A DNA stretch of 51,014 nucleotides, from assembly GCF_000715495.1 (NCBI RefSeq), contig NZ_JNLX01000175.1, forward strand, positions 1 to 51,014. Reading direction: 5' to 3'. Source of the DNA: Hymenobacter sp. IS2118. GTDB taxonomy: Bacteria; Bacteroidota; Bacteroidia; Cytophagales; Hymenobacteraceae. Below the pieces are notes generated by a model. The model was not told where the DNA came from and searched no databases. It saw nothing but the letters and a program-made list of their open reading frames with translations. This document shows, one piece after another, positions 1 through 7,843 of this stretch. The position numbers and the translations under genes were made by a program. Within the stretch, counting starts at the first letter, position 1. Each line of letters begins with the position of its first letter.

Positions 1-245
1 GGCGGCAGGGGCGGCGCGGCGTGGCCGGGGTCCCCGGCCAGGGCCTGCCGGGTGGCCAGGGGCAGGGCCGCCAGCAGGGCGCTCAGCGCGTCGCGGGCCT
101 CGGCAGTGAGGAAGCGGGTGCCGGCCTCGGCCTCGGTCACACGCACCCGGTTGATGCCCAGCAGGTGGGCCAGGTCGGCTTGGGACAGGTTCAGGTAGCG
201 ACGAAGCGCCGGCAGGGTGCCCGCGCGGGGCAGGATGACACGCAT
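1..245 (-). CDS. Xre-family HTH transcriptional regulator (5' part, runs off the window)
   Basis: Reading the minus strand from the ATG at 245, the frame stays open for 81 codons to the window edge. The product begins MRVILPRAGTLPALRRYLNL and has a classic helix-turn-helix at about residues 15-45 (SQADLAHLLGINRVRVTEAE), as in Cro/C1/Xre regulators and antitoxins. After the HTH it becomes Ala/Leu-rich, then Pro-rich. The start lies only 2 nt from a 23-bp perfect palindrome, so autoregulation is likely. It could be an antitoxin or a phage/plasmid-type repressor; the missing C-terminus and any downstream partner lie outside the window. The HTH is clear, the role is inferred. Confidence 0.75.
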   Translation of the reverse strand, partial: MRVILPRAGTLPALRRYLNLSQADLAHLLGINRVRVTEAEAGTRFLTAEARDALSALLAALPLATRQALAGDPGHAAPPLP

Positions 246-247
246 GA

Positions 248-303
248 GTGGTACAGGATACGGGTGGTACAAAAATAAATGTACCACCCGTATCCTGTAC
301 CAC
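248..303. promoter_or_regulatory. 23-bp perfect inverted repeat, probable operator
   Basis: Arms 248-270 and 281-303 are exact reverse complements separated by the AT-only spacer aaaaataaat. Each arm begins and ends with the heptamer GTGGTAC (or GTACCAC), giving four heptamers in one array. The left arm ends 2 nt from the ATG of the Xre gene, so a bound repressor would cover the translation start and any promoter in the spacer. As RNA the array would also fold into a very strong hairpin. Confidence 0.75.
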
Positions 304-357
304 CCCGATGGTTCCGGCCTGATGCGCGGGATGGTAGGGGGGAGGTTTGGGGGCAGC

Positions 358-449
358 AGTAGTGGGTATCTGACCTACGTTAGGTAGATTGCCGCTACTA
401 ACCTGCGTACTAAGCGCAGATACCCGCTACTGTGTAGTAGCGGGTATCT
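358..449. repeat. Three copies of AGTAGYGGGTATCT, two forming a tight hairpin
   Basis: AGTAGTGGGTATCT (358-371) and AGTAGCGGGTATCT (436-449) are direct copies with one difference. The exact reverse complement of the second lies at 418-431, making a 14-bp perfect stem with loop GTGT. There is no T-run, so an operator or transcript-end hairpin is likelier than a rho-independent terminator. It sits just before the AT-rich orphan gene and may belong to its control or mark an insertion edge. Confidence 0.6.
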
Positions 450-478
450 AAATGTTGGCTGTAATAGCAAAACGACCC

Positions 479-985
479 ATGACAAAACAAATCTTTTATT
501 TCGACAAACTAACCTCATGGGACAAAATCACAACATCCGGTTATTTATTATTAACCGGTATTTTCGCCTATTTTTTCTTAAAGATAAATAGTGACAGTTC
601 TAATAGGACACTACTTTTATTCTACACATTGATGACACAATTACTTCTTTACCTATTAAACTATGTATCTCTTCGAAACTTGACGGTCTTTGTAATTTGG
701 GTTGTCTTTTCATTTGGACACTTATACTTGTATTATCAACTCAAAGACAATCCGAGTTTGCAAAATTTTCGTGGACATGCCGCCACTGGACTGAGAACCA
801 CTATAATCTCTCTTATTTTGTTTCAACTATTACGAATTATTAGTCTAAAGACACAGAAAGAAGAATTGGTTGCCCCAAATAAAGGAGGACGAACGGATAT
901 ATATGAAGGAAGGGAAATTACAGTAGTTGATTACATTCTTTTTGTAGTTTACTTCGGTACAACAATTTATCTTAACCTAAAATAA
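479..985 (+). CDS. Orphan AT-rich integral membrane protein
   Basis: The 168-residue product starts MTKQIFYFDKLTSWDKITTS; an in-frame ATG at 452 would add nine residues and cannot be excluded. It has about four hydrophobic segments (roughly residues 20-37, 48-62, 69-85 and 105-120) and a further one near the C-terminus after a polar loop rich in K, E, G and R. I do not recognise the family. Base composition is strikingly AT-rich beside GC-rich neighbours, and the codon choice (AAA, ATT, TTA) differs too, which points to recent transfer. Its stop is followed within about 30 nt by an imperfect long palindrome, a layout that recalls a mobile cassette. Coding is likely from the frame length and the coherent hydrophobic pattern. 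Confidence 0.65.
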   Translation: MTKQIFYFDKLTSWDKITTSGYLLLTGIFAYFFLKINSDSSNRTLLLFYTLMTQLLLYLLNYVSLRNLTVFVIWVVFSFGHLYLYYQLKDNPSLQNFRGHAATGLRTTIISLILFQLLRIISLKTQKEELVAPNKGGRTDIYEGREITVVDYILFVVYFGTTIYLNLK

Positions 986-1014
986 AGCCGACAAAAGCTA
1001 CTACAGCCAACATT

Positions 1015-1185
1015 GGGTTTTATGCAAGTTGGGCTTGACCTTATATCATCAGCTAATTGCAAATCCCAGCATCAGTTCCAGCAGGAGAATATCTATCGGT
1101 TTTTGTACTTAACTTCAACAATATATTTTCAATCAGCAGCGGTTGTGGGCAGACGGAATACTAACACCCAACCTGCATAAAGCCC
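1015..1185. repeat. Imperfect long inverted repeat downstream of the AT-rich orphan gene
   Basis: GGGTTTTATGCAAGTTGGGC (1015-1034) pairs with ACCCAACCTGCATAAAGCCC (1166-1185) at 17 of 20 positions, leaving about 130 nt of AT-rich sequence between. The ends carry GTTGGGC and ACCCAAC cores. These look like the core motifs of integron attC sites but occur in the reverse order, so this is not a standard attC. It may be a palindromic site that came in with the orphan gene. Confidence 0.45.
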
Positions 1186-1204
1186 TGCTCGTTACCCCAA
1201 ACAA

Positions 1205-1238
1205 AAACGCCCCGCAATCAATCCGTTGCGGGGCGTTT
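1205..1238 (-). terminator. Rho-independent terminator of the molybdenum oxidoreductase operon
   Basis: Arms 1205-1217 and 1226-1238 form a 13-bp perfect GC-rich stem with an 8-nt loop. On the minus strand the stem is followed by a T-rich tract (the plus strand has acaaaaa at 1201-1207). It lies about 35 nt past the stop of the catalytic subunit gene. Confidence 0.8.
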
Positions 1239-1273
1239 CCATGTCATGTCAGCGGCACTGGCCGCCGGAGTTA

Positions 1274-3514
1274 TTACAGCAGTTTGTCAATCGTAATGGG
1301 CATGTCGCGCACGCGCTTCCCGGTGGCGTGGTAGATGGCGTTGGCCACGGCGGCGGCTACGCCGAGCATGCCCACTTCGCCCAGTCCTTTAATGCCGAGC
1401 GGGTTCACTTTGTCGTCTTCCTCGCTCACGAAAATTACGTCGATGTCGTGGATGTCGGCATTGACGGGGACGTGGTATTCGGCCAGGCTTTTATTCATGT
1501 AGCGGCCAAAGCGGTGGTCCATCACCGATTCTTCCATCAGGGCCATGCCCAGGCCCCAGACCACGGAGCCGAGTACCTGGCTGCGGGCCGTTTTGGGGTT
1601 GAGGATGCGGCCGGCGGCCACGGCATTCACCACGCGGGTGACGTGCACAGTCATCAGGTCGGGGTCCACTTTCACTTCCACAAATACCGCGTTGTGGGCG
1701 TGCATGGAGTATTTTGGCGGCTTCAGCATCTCCAGCTTGGCCATGATGGTGGAGTTTTCGGCCTCAATGCTGGGCTCACCGCTGGCCTGCACCACGTCGC
1801 GCAGCACGATGGCCTGGGTAGCGTCGGCGCGCAGGCGCATCTGGCCGTTGGCAAACTCCACCTCTTCGATTTTGACACCGCTAAAGGCTGGGTTATCCAT
1901 CTTCTGGGCCTGTTTCAGCAGGGCTTCGCCGAGCTTGGTACAGGCTTCCACCACGGAGTTGCCTACCGAGGCAGCCGTCCAGGAGCCGCCTTGCAGGGGC
2001 GAAACGGGCAGCGTGGTGTCGCCCAGTACGAAGGTGACGGCCTCCAGGGGCAGGCCCATGCTTTCGGCCGCAATCTGCGTCATGATGGTGTAGGTGCCGG
2101 TGCCGATTTCGTTGGTGCCGCTGCTCACCGTGAGGTGGCCGTCGGCGTCGAGGCTGGCCTTCACCGTGGCGGGCAGCTTGGTGGCGTCCCACACGCCGCC
2201 GGCCATGCCCCAGCCCACCAGCAGGTTACCGTCGCGCATCGAGCCGGGCTCGGCAGTGCGTTGCTCCCAGCCAAATTTGGCCGCGCCCTCGTGGTAGCAC
2301 TTGCGCAGGGCCTTGCTGGAAAAGGGGAGGTCCTGGGCCTGGTCGCGGTCGGAGTAATTGCGCAGGCGGAGCTCAAGCGGGTCGAGGCCGGCGGCGTAGG
2401 CCATTTCGTCCATCGCAATTTCCAGCGCAACAGAGCCCAGGGCCGCGCCGGGGGCCCGCATGTCAAGCGGCGTGTACACATCGAGCTTAGCCAGGCGGTA
2501 GCCCAGCTGCACGTTTTTGCAGTCGTAAAGCATGCCGCTCCAGCCCACCACGTTTTCGGTAAAATCCTCAAATTGCGAGGTTTCGGCCACCGCCACGTGG
2601 TTGATGCTAGTGAGCGAGCCGTCGGCTGCCGTGGCCAGGGCCACGTGCTGCAAGGTTTCGGGCCGGTGGCCGAAGCTGAACATCTGCTCGCGGGTGAGCG
2701 ACACCCGCACCGAGCGCTCCAGCTCCAGCGAAGCCAGCACGGCCAGAAACAGCTGGTACTGCGGCCGCAAGCCGGAGCCAAAACCGCCGCCGGTGTACTT
2801 CGAAATCACCCGCGCCTGCTCCTTGCTCAGCCCGAAAATGCCGGTCACCACCTGCTGGCTGTTGAAGGCGCCCTGGGTTTTGTCGTAGATGTTCAGGTTC
2901 TTATCGCCCAGCCACTCCACGGTGGTGGCAAAGTTTTCCATGGGGTTGTGGTGCTGGGCGTGGTGCGAAAACTGCGCCTCCACGTGGGCCACGCCTTCCT
3001 TCCAGCCCTTGCCAAAGTTGCCGCGCGACTTGGGCGGCTGGAAGCCTATTTTGCCTCTGCCCGGCTCGTAGGCATCGTCGAGGTGCTTGCGCAGCTCGGT
3101 TTCAAAAGCTACTTCCTCGTACTCAATGCGCAGGATGGAGGCGGCGTAGCGGGCCAGCTCAAAGGTGTCGGCCACCACCAGCGCCACCGGCTGCTGGCTG
3201 TACTTGATTTCGGCCGAATGCAGGGGCCGGAACGGCGAGCCGCCGGGCGCAAGCATGTCCTTATAGCTGCGGTCGAACAAGGCCAGCGAAGGCACGTTTT
3301 CGTGCGAGAACACCTGATGCACGCCGGGTAGCGCCAGCACCGGCGCGGTATCGATTTTAATGATTTTGCCCTTGGTAATCGTGCTGCTCACCACGTAGCC
3401 ATACAGCAGGTTGGGCACGTTGTATTCGGCGGCGTACTTGGCGGTGCCAGTCACCTTGGCCGGGCCGTCGACGCGGCTCGTGGGCTTACCGATATAGTTG
3501 GTTTGGAGAGTCAT
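1274..3514 (-). CDS. Xanthine dehydrogenase-family oxidoreductase, molybdopterin-binding (large) subunit, PaoC/YagR-like
   Basis: The 746-residue product is the catalytic Moco subunit of a three-subunit molybdenum hydroxylase that oxidises aldehydes or N-heterocycles, with electrons passing through the FeS and FAD subunits encoded upstream. The N-terminal a/b hammerhead domain (RVDGPAKVTGTAKYAAEY) is followed by Moco-binding segments including YTGGGFGSGL and MRAPGAALGS. The conserved active-site glutamate is seen in GLGEVGMLG near residue 713. Length fits PaoC rather than the longer fused xanthine dehydrogenases. It is the last gene of a minus-strand operon (FeS, FAD, Moco) and ends at a strong terminator. 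Substrate cannot be read from sequence; an aromatic or aliphatic aldehyde is the family-based guess. No XdhC/PaoD-type insertion chaperone is present in the window. Confidence 0.93.
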   Translation of the reverse strand: MTLQTNYIGKPTSRVDGPAKVTGTAKYAAEYNVPNLLYGYVVSSTITKGKIIKIDTAPVLALPGVHQVFSHENVPSLALFDRSYKDMLAPGGSPFRPLHSAEIKYSQQPVALVVADTFELARYAASILRIEYEEVAFETELRKHLDDAYEPGRGKIGFQPPKSRGNFGKGWKEGVAHVEAQFSHHAQHHNPMENFATTVEWLGDKNLNIYDKTQGAFNSQQVVTGIFGLSKEQARVISKYTGGGFGSGLRPQYQLFLAVLASLELERSVRVSLTREQMFSFGHRPETLQHVALATAADGSLTSINHVAVAETSQFEDFTENVVGWSGMLYDCKNVQLGYRLAKLDVYTPLDMRAPGAALGSVALEIAMDEMAYAAGLDPLELRLRNYSDRDQAQDLPFSSKALRKCYHEGAAKFGWEQRTAEPGSMRDGNLLVGWGMAGGVWDATKLPATVKASLDADGHLTVSSGTNEIGTGTYTIMTQIAAESMGLPLEAVTFVLGDTTLPVSPLQGGSWTAASVGNSVVEACTKLGEALLKQAQKMDNPAFSGVKIEEVEFANGQMRLRADATQAIVLRDVVQASGEPSIEAENSTIMAKLEMLKPPKYSMHAHNAVFVEVKVDPDLMTVHVTRVVNAVAAGRILNPKTARSQVLGSVVWGLGMALMEESVMDHRFGRYMNKSLAEYHVPVNADIHDIDVIFVSEEDDKVNPLGIKGLGEVGMLGVAAAVANAIYHATGKRVRDMPITIDKLL

Positions 3515-3583
3515 GTGGTTGCGGATTGGGGCTGAATTAGTACTGGGAGTGGGCTGCCCGGCTGGGTGCAGCTACCAATTCAG

Positions 3584-4609
3584 TTAGGGGTTGGAATTCT
3601 GGAAGGCGTTGGTGTCCACCACCTCCTTCATTTCGGTGGCTTGCTTGAGCGCGCGCACAATGGCGCGGCGGGCCAGCTCAATCTTGAACGTATTGGCTCC
3701 GTGGCCTTTCGCGCCGGCCAGCACCTTGGCAGCGGCGCGGCCGAAGGTTTCGGCCGTGGCGGGCTGACCGATGAGCAGGGCCTCGGCCTCCTGGTCGCGC
3801 CAGGGCTTGTGGGCCACGCCGCCCAGCGCCAGCCGGGCATCGATGATGGTATTGCCGTCGAGCTCCAGCGCGGCGGCCACGCTCACCAGCGCGAAGGCGT
3901 AGCTGCTGCGGTCGCGCAGCTTCAGGTAGCTGAAATTTTGGGAGAAGCCCTTTTTCGGCAGGTCGAGGCCAGTGATGAGCTCGCCAGGTTCCAGGGTGTT
4001 GTCGCGCTCGGGGTGGTCGCCGGGCAGGCGGTGGAAATCCTCGAACTTAATGGTGCGCTCGCCGTTCGGGCCGCTCACGCGCACCGTGGTGTCGAGGGCG
4101 GCCAGGGCCACGCACATGTCGCTTGGGTGAGTGGCGATGCAGGAGTCGCTGGTGCCCAGAATGCCGCACACGCGGTTGTAGCCGCCGATGGCCGAGCAGC
4201 CGCTGCCCGGCTCACGCTTGTTGCAGGGCGTAGTGAGGTCGTAGAAGTAGTAGCAGCGGGTGCGCTGCATCAGGTTGCCGCCGTCGGTGGCCATGTTGCG
4301 CAGCTGCGGGCTGGCCCCGGCCAGAATGGCCTGGTTCAGCAGCGGATAGCGGCTTTCTACTTCGGGATGCCAGGCGGTAGCGGCGTTGGTGGCGAGAGCG
4401 CCGAGGCGCAGGCCGCCATCGGGCAGCGTTTCGATGGTGTCGAGGCCCAGGTTTTTGAGGCCGATGAGGTGCGTGGGGCGGGCCACGTTTTCCTTCATCA
4501 GGTCAATCAGGTTGGTGCCGCCGCCAATGTAGGCCGCGTCGGGGTGCGCGGTATTGTCCTGCACGGCGCCCGCCACGGCGGTGGCTTGGGTGAAAGTGAA
4601 ACTATTCAT
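3584..4609 (-). CDS. Xanthine dehydrogenase-family FAD-binding subunit with an extra Fe-S loop, PaoB/YagS-like
   Basis: The 341-residue product is the middle subunit of the molybdenum oxidoreductase and carries FAD. The FAD-binding part shows AYIGGGTNLIDLMKENV near the N-terminus and MATDGGNLMQRTRC further on. A cysteine-rich loop follows (residues about 118-165: RTRCYY, TTPCNK, GSGCSA, NRVCGI, DSCIA). That loop matches the insertion that holds an additional [4Fe-4S] cluster in PaoB and 4-hydroxybenzoyl-CoA reductase, and it is absent from ordinary xanthine dehydrogenase FAD domains. It lies between the other two subunit genes on the same strand, 69 nt before the large-subunit gene. Assignment to the PaoB-type subclass rests on that cysteine loop. 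Confidence 0.92.
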   Translation of the reverse strand: MNSFTFTQATAVAGAVQDNTAHPDAAYIGGGTNLIDLMKENVARPTHLIGLKNLGLDTIETLPDGGLRLGALATNAATAWHPEVESRYPLLNQAILAGASPQLRNMATDGGNLMQRTRCYYFYDLTTPCNKREPGSGCSAIGGYNRVCGILGTSDSCIATHPSDMCVALAALDTTVRVSGPNGERTIKFEDFHRLPGDHPERDNTLEPGELITGLDLPKKGFSQNFSYLKLRDRSSYAFALVSVAAALELDGNTIIDARLALGGVAHKPWRDQEAEALLIGQPATAETFGRAAAKVLAGAKGHGANTFKIELARRAIVRALKQATEMKEVVDTNAFQNSNP

Positions 4610-4629
4610 CTTCTTGAATTAAAAATGTT

Positions 4630-4706
4630 GAATTAAAAATTAAAAATTGGGGTCAAAAAAGTGGATTGATTATTCGTGATAACCGGCCACTTTTAATTTT
4701 TAATTC
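4630..4706. repeat. AT-rich 16-bp perfect inverted repeat between the FeS and FAD subunit genes
   Basis: GAATTAAAAATTAAAA (4630-4645) pairs perfectly with 4691-4706 across a 45-nt spacer. The right arm contains the stop codon of the FeS-subunit gene and is followed by another copy of the TTTTTAATTC unit. Similar AATTAAAAATT units recur near 27.1 kb. It may tune read-through between the two genes, or be a dispersed low-complexity repeat. Confidence 0.6.
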
Positions 4707-5221
4707 TCAATTTTTAATTCTTTCCCCACTACTTCCATCACCGCGCTCAAAATGTTGCTGTAGGCACCGCAGCGGCAGACATTGCCGCTCATCAGCTCCC
4801 GGACTTCAGCTTCGGTTTTGGCCTTGCCTTCGTTGATGAGGCCTTGTGCCGAGCAAATCTGGCCCGGCGTACAATAGCCGCACTGAAAGGCGTCGTGGTC
4901 GATAAACGCCTGTTGCAGCGGGCTCAGGCTACCCTCGGTTCCCATGCCTTCAATGGTCTGAATGTCGGTGCCTTCCTGCATCACCGCCAGCGAGAGGCAG
5001 GAGTTGATGCGCTTGCCATCGACCAGCACCGTGCAGGCGCCGCACTGGCCGTGGTCGCAGCCCTTCTTGGTGCCGGTCAGGTCCAGGTACTCGCGCAGGG
5101 CATCGAGCAGGGTGGTCCAGGGCGCAAGCTGGAGGGTGTGCGCCTGGCCGTTGATGTGGAGGCTGACGGCCTGGGTGGGGGCCAGCGTGGCCGGTGGCGG
5201 GGCTTGGGTAACTTGAGGCAT
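4700..5221 (-). CDS. Xanthine dehydrogenase-family 2Fe-2S subunit, PaoA/YagT-like
   Basis: The 173-residue product carries both iron-sulfur clusters of the complex. A plant-type ferredoxin domain has C55, C60, C63 and C75 (CDHGQCGACTVLVDG, then NSC). The helical second-cluster domain has C114, C117, C149 and C151 (CGYCTPGQICSAQG, VCRCGAYSNI). The N-terminus is a Pro/Ala/Thr-rich tail without a twin-arginine motif. Periplasmic PaoA proteins carry a Tat signal, so this enzyme is probably cytoplasmic, or the signal has been lost. It is the first gene of the operon; the 286-nt region upstream separates it from the divergent response regulator. Confidence 0.94.
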   Translation of the reverse strand: MPQVTQAPPPATLAPTQAVSLHINGQAHTLQLAPWTTLLDALREYLDLTGTKKGCDHGQCGACTVLVDGKRINSCLSLAVMQEGTDIQTIEGMGTEGSLSPLQQAFIDHDAFQCGYCTPGQICSAQGLINEGKAKTEAEVRELMSGNVCRCGAYSNILSAVMEVVGKELKIEN

Positions 5222-5507
5222 GAGGAAGCGGAAAAGCTGGGTTGCTGTTTAGAAAGGCCTACGGGTTCGTTTCATCAGTGTTTTGCAGGGGAGAGTATTT
5301 AGAACGATTACAAATAATGAAGCGCGTTGCTGCGCTAGGATAAAAGGTTGATAGTCAGAAATAAACTGCCAGAATTGGAGGTGGATAACAGAGCGAGGCC
5401 TTCAAATAATTTAGGAGGGTTAAATATTAAATAATTATACTTAACGATGTATTTCAACCAGCAGTGACGCTAGTTGTTTTTCACAAACGGTCTTACCTTC
5501 CGGCCGC

Positions 5508-6188
5508 ATGAAAATCCTTTTAGTTGAAGACGAGCCCTCGGTTGCTGCTTTCCTGCACCAGGGTCTGACAGAGCAGGACTACATCGTGGACCTGGCCGCC
5601 GATGGGCTGCTGGGCCTGCGCCACGCCCAGTCCACCCAGTACGACTGCCTGATTCTGGACCAGATGCTGCCCGGCCTGAGTGGCCTCGAAGTATGCCGCC
5701 AAGTGCGGGCCCACGACCCTGGCGTGCCCATTCTGATGCTCACGGCCCTGGGCGAGACCGACGACAAAATCCGGGGCCTCGATGCCGGGGCCGACGACTA
5801 CCTCGTCAAGCCGTTCGCCTTCGAGGAGCTGCTGGCCCGGCTGCGGGCCCTGGTGCGCCGCCGCACCGAAGCGCCCGGTCCCAAAGCCGCGCTCCACCTC
5901 GCCGACTTAAGCCTGGACCCCGCCGCCAAACGCGTGGAGCGGGCGGGCCAGCTGGTGCAGCTCACGGCGCGGGAATTTTCGCTCCTCGAATACCTGCTGC
6001 GCAACCAGGGGCGCGTGGCCTCCCGCGCCGATTTGCTGGAGCACGTCTGGGACATGAGCTTTGATACCGGGTCCAATGTTATTGACGTGTATATCAACTT
6101 TCTGCGTAAGAAAATCGACAAGGGATTTGAGCCCAAGCTCATTCATACGCTGGTGGGAATGGGCTACGTGATGAAAACCGAGGCCTAG
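5508..6188 (+). CDS. OmpR/PhoB-family response regulator
   Basis: The 226-residue product has a receiver domain (acidic pocket E7-D8, phosphoacceptor D51 in LILDQMLPG, switch residues in LTALGE, invariant Lys in DYLVKPF) and a C-terminal winged-helix DNA-binding domain (about 128-224, ending HTLVGMGYVMKTE). It resembles CusR/QseB-type regulators. The histidine kinase gene starts 108 nt downstream on the same strand, so the two form a cognate pair. Target genes are unknown; the divergent molybdenum oxidoreductase operon and the downstream anion transporter are the neighbouring candidates. Confidence 0.93.
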   Translation: MKILLVEDEPSVAAFLHQGLTEQDYIVDLAADGLLGLRHAQSTQYDCLILDQMLPGLSGLEVCRQVRAHDPGVPILMLTALGETDDKIRGLDAGADDYLVKPFAFEELLARLRALVRRRTEAPGPKAALHLADLSLDPAAKRVERAGQLVQLTAREFSLLEYLLRNQGRVASRADLLEHVWDMSFDTGSNVIDVYINFLRKKIDKGFEPKLIHTLVGMGYVMKTEA

Positions 6189-6296
6189 TTTCCGCCCCGG
6201 AATAGGGTCTGAATACCGGTCATTGGCTGCTGATTGAAACAACGCCGCCGTAACCGAGCACCAGCAACTAGCAACTAACAACCGACTGCCTCCACG

Positions 6297-7706
6297 ATGT
6301 CCATTCGTCTGCGTCTTGCCCTGCAGTTTGGGTTTATTCTGGCGGTGACGCTGCTCTTGTTTGCCCTGGCGATATACGTGGTCACGCTGCAGTCGCACCG
6401 CACCTTGTTCACCCAAATGCTATTTAAGCGGACCCTGGTAGTGGGCCACGCCTACGCCGACGGCCAGGATAACGAGGCCACCGCCGACCAACAAGCCTCG
6501 TACCGACGCTACCTGCGGCAGCTCTACCGCACCCTGCCCGACGAGGAGGGCCGCGTGTACGACGCCCGCAACCGGCTGGTGTTCCGGGAAGGGCAGGGCC
6601 CCGCCAAACCCGTACCGCTCGCGTGGCTGGAAGAAGTGCGCCGTTCGGGCAAGGCAGTATTAGAAACCGAGTCCAACTACCACGAAACCGTGGGCCTGCT
6701 TTACCACGACGCCCGCCTGGGGCCTTTGGTGGTGGTGGCCTCTTCGGTAGACGAGGACAGCCGCGAGCAACTGGCCCAGCTGCGCGAGCTGCTCGCCTTT
6801 GGCCTGTTGGCCGCGTTGGGGGTGATGGCCATTGGCAACTGGATTTTTGCCGGCCAGGCGCTGAGCCCGTTGCGCCGCATGGTGCAGGAGGTAGACGGCA
6901 TTACGGCTACGGACCTGAGCCAGCGCCTCACCCAGGCCGAAGGCTCCAACGACGAAATCGGGCGGCTGGCCCAGCGGTTCAACGTTTTGCTCGACCGTCT
7001 CGAAACCAGCTTTGTGGGCCAGCGCACTTTTGTGCGGGATGCCTCGCACGAGCTGCGCACGCCGCTCACGGCCCTGATAGGGGAGCTGGAAGTTGCCTTG
7101 CTGCAAGCCGAGCGTTCGCCCGCCGAATACCGCCGCGTGCTGCAAAGCACGCTGGACTCGTCCCGGCAGCTCAATAGTCTCACCAATGGGCTGCTGCAGA
7201 TTGCCCGCGCTTCGGACGACACTTCGCAGGTGCCCATGGGGCTGGTGCGTCTCGACGAGCTGCTGCTGCAGGTCCACGAGCAAATTCTGCGGCGCCACCC
7301 TACCTGCCGCGTCGACCTGGATTTTGGCGAAGTAGACGACGCGACGGCCTTTACGGTGCGGGGCAACGGAGCCCTCATCCAGTCGGCCATGCTCAACGTG
7401 CTGGACAATGCCTGTAAGTTTTCGGCCGGCAACAGTGGGACCGTCACGGCCAAGCTGGCGCTCGTCGGGTCGCGCATCACGCTGCTGGTTTCGGACGAGG
7501 GGCCGGGCCTGAGCCCGGATGATTTGCAGCACGTATTCGTACCATTCTTTCGGGCTGCTTCGGTGCGTACGGTGCCCGGCCACGGCATTGGCCTGCCGCT
7601 CACCGCCCGGCTCATGGCCCTGCACGGCGGCACGGTGCGCGTGGAAAGTGAAATTGGCCGCGGGGCCCAGGTATGGCTGGAGTGGCCCCAAAGGGCGCGC
7701 TTGTAA
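6297..7706 (+). CDS. Membrane sensor histidine kinase (HAMP, HisKA, HATPase)
   Basis: The 469-residue product has two membrane segments (about residues 8-30 and 164-185) flanking a roughly 130-residue periplasmic sensor region. A HAMP linker follows, then the H-box with H251 (RDASHELRTPLTAL). The ATPase domain shows the N-box (NVLDNACKF, about 367-375), the G1 box (SDEGPGLS, about 399-406) and the G2 box (GHGIGLPL). The periplasmic domain has no motif I recognise, so the stimulus is unknown. Its architecture matches the CusS/QseC class, consistent with the OmpR-type partner immediately upstream. Confidence 0.93.
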   Translation: MSIRLRLALQFGFILAVTLLLFALAIYVVTLQSHRTLFTQMLFKRTLVVGHAYADGQDNEATADQQASYRRYLRQLYRTLPDEEGRVYDARNRLVFREGQGPAKPVPLAWLEEVRRSGKAVLETESNYHETVGLLYHDARLGPLVVVASSVDEDSREQLAQLRELLAFGLLAALGVMAIGNWIFAGQALSPLRRMVQEVDGITATDLSQRLTQAEGSNDEIGRLAQRFNVLLDRLETSFVGQRTFVRDASHELRTPLTALIGELEVALLQAERSPAEYRRVLQSTLDSSRQLNSLTNGLLQIARASDDTSQVPMGLVRLDELLLQVHEQILRRHPTCRVDLDFGEVDDATAFTVRGNGALIQSAMLNVLDNACKFSAGNSGTVTAKLALVGSRITLLVSDEGPGLSPDDLQHVFVPFFRAASVRTVPGHGIGLPLTARLMALHGGTVRVESEIGRGAQVWLEWPQRARL

Positions 7707-7767
7707 GTTCCGCTGCATTTTAATGCTGTTTTAATAGAACTTTAATTCGGTCTTAATGGGACAACCG

Positions 7768-7775
7768 TAACCTTG
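7768..7775 (+). promoter_or_regulatory. Possible -7 box for the anion transporter gene
   Basis: TAACCTTG matches the Bacteroidota -7 consensus TAnnTTTG at all but one position. It lies about 70 nt before the preferred ATG at 7844 and overlaps the more upstream GTG at 7775, which argues against that GTG being the start. No convincing -33 box was seen. Confidence 0.35.
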
Positions 7776-7843
7776 TGTCGCAAATTCTGTGTTCTCGTCA
7801 GGTGGAAGAATTATTCAATTTGCAAGCTCAGCTATTCAGATAC

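Noticed and set aside
1004..1150. Classical integron attC site
   Set aside because: The GTTRRRY and RYYYAAC cores occur in the reverse order and the inverted repeats cross rather than nest. Only a loose similarity is reported.
1226..3331. Long plus-strand frame opposite the molybdenum subunit gene (701 codons)
   Set aside because: It is a GC-rich antisense shadow full of His, Gly, Val and Ala with no domain pattern. The minus-strand frame has clear Moco motifs.
7775..7843. GTG start giving a 566-residue SulP protein
   Set aside because: The GTG overlaps a -7-like box and the extra residues are not SulP-like; ATG 7844 is preferred.
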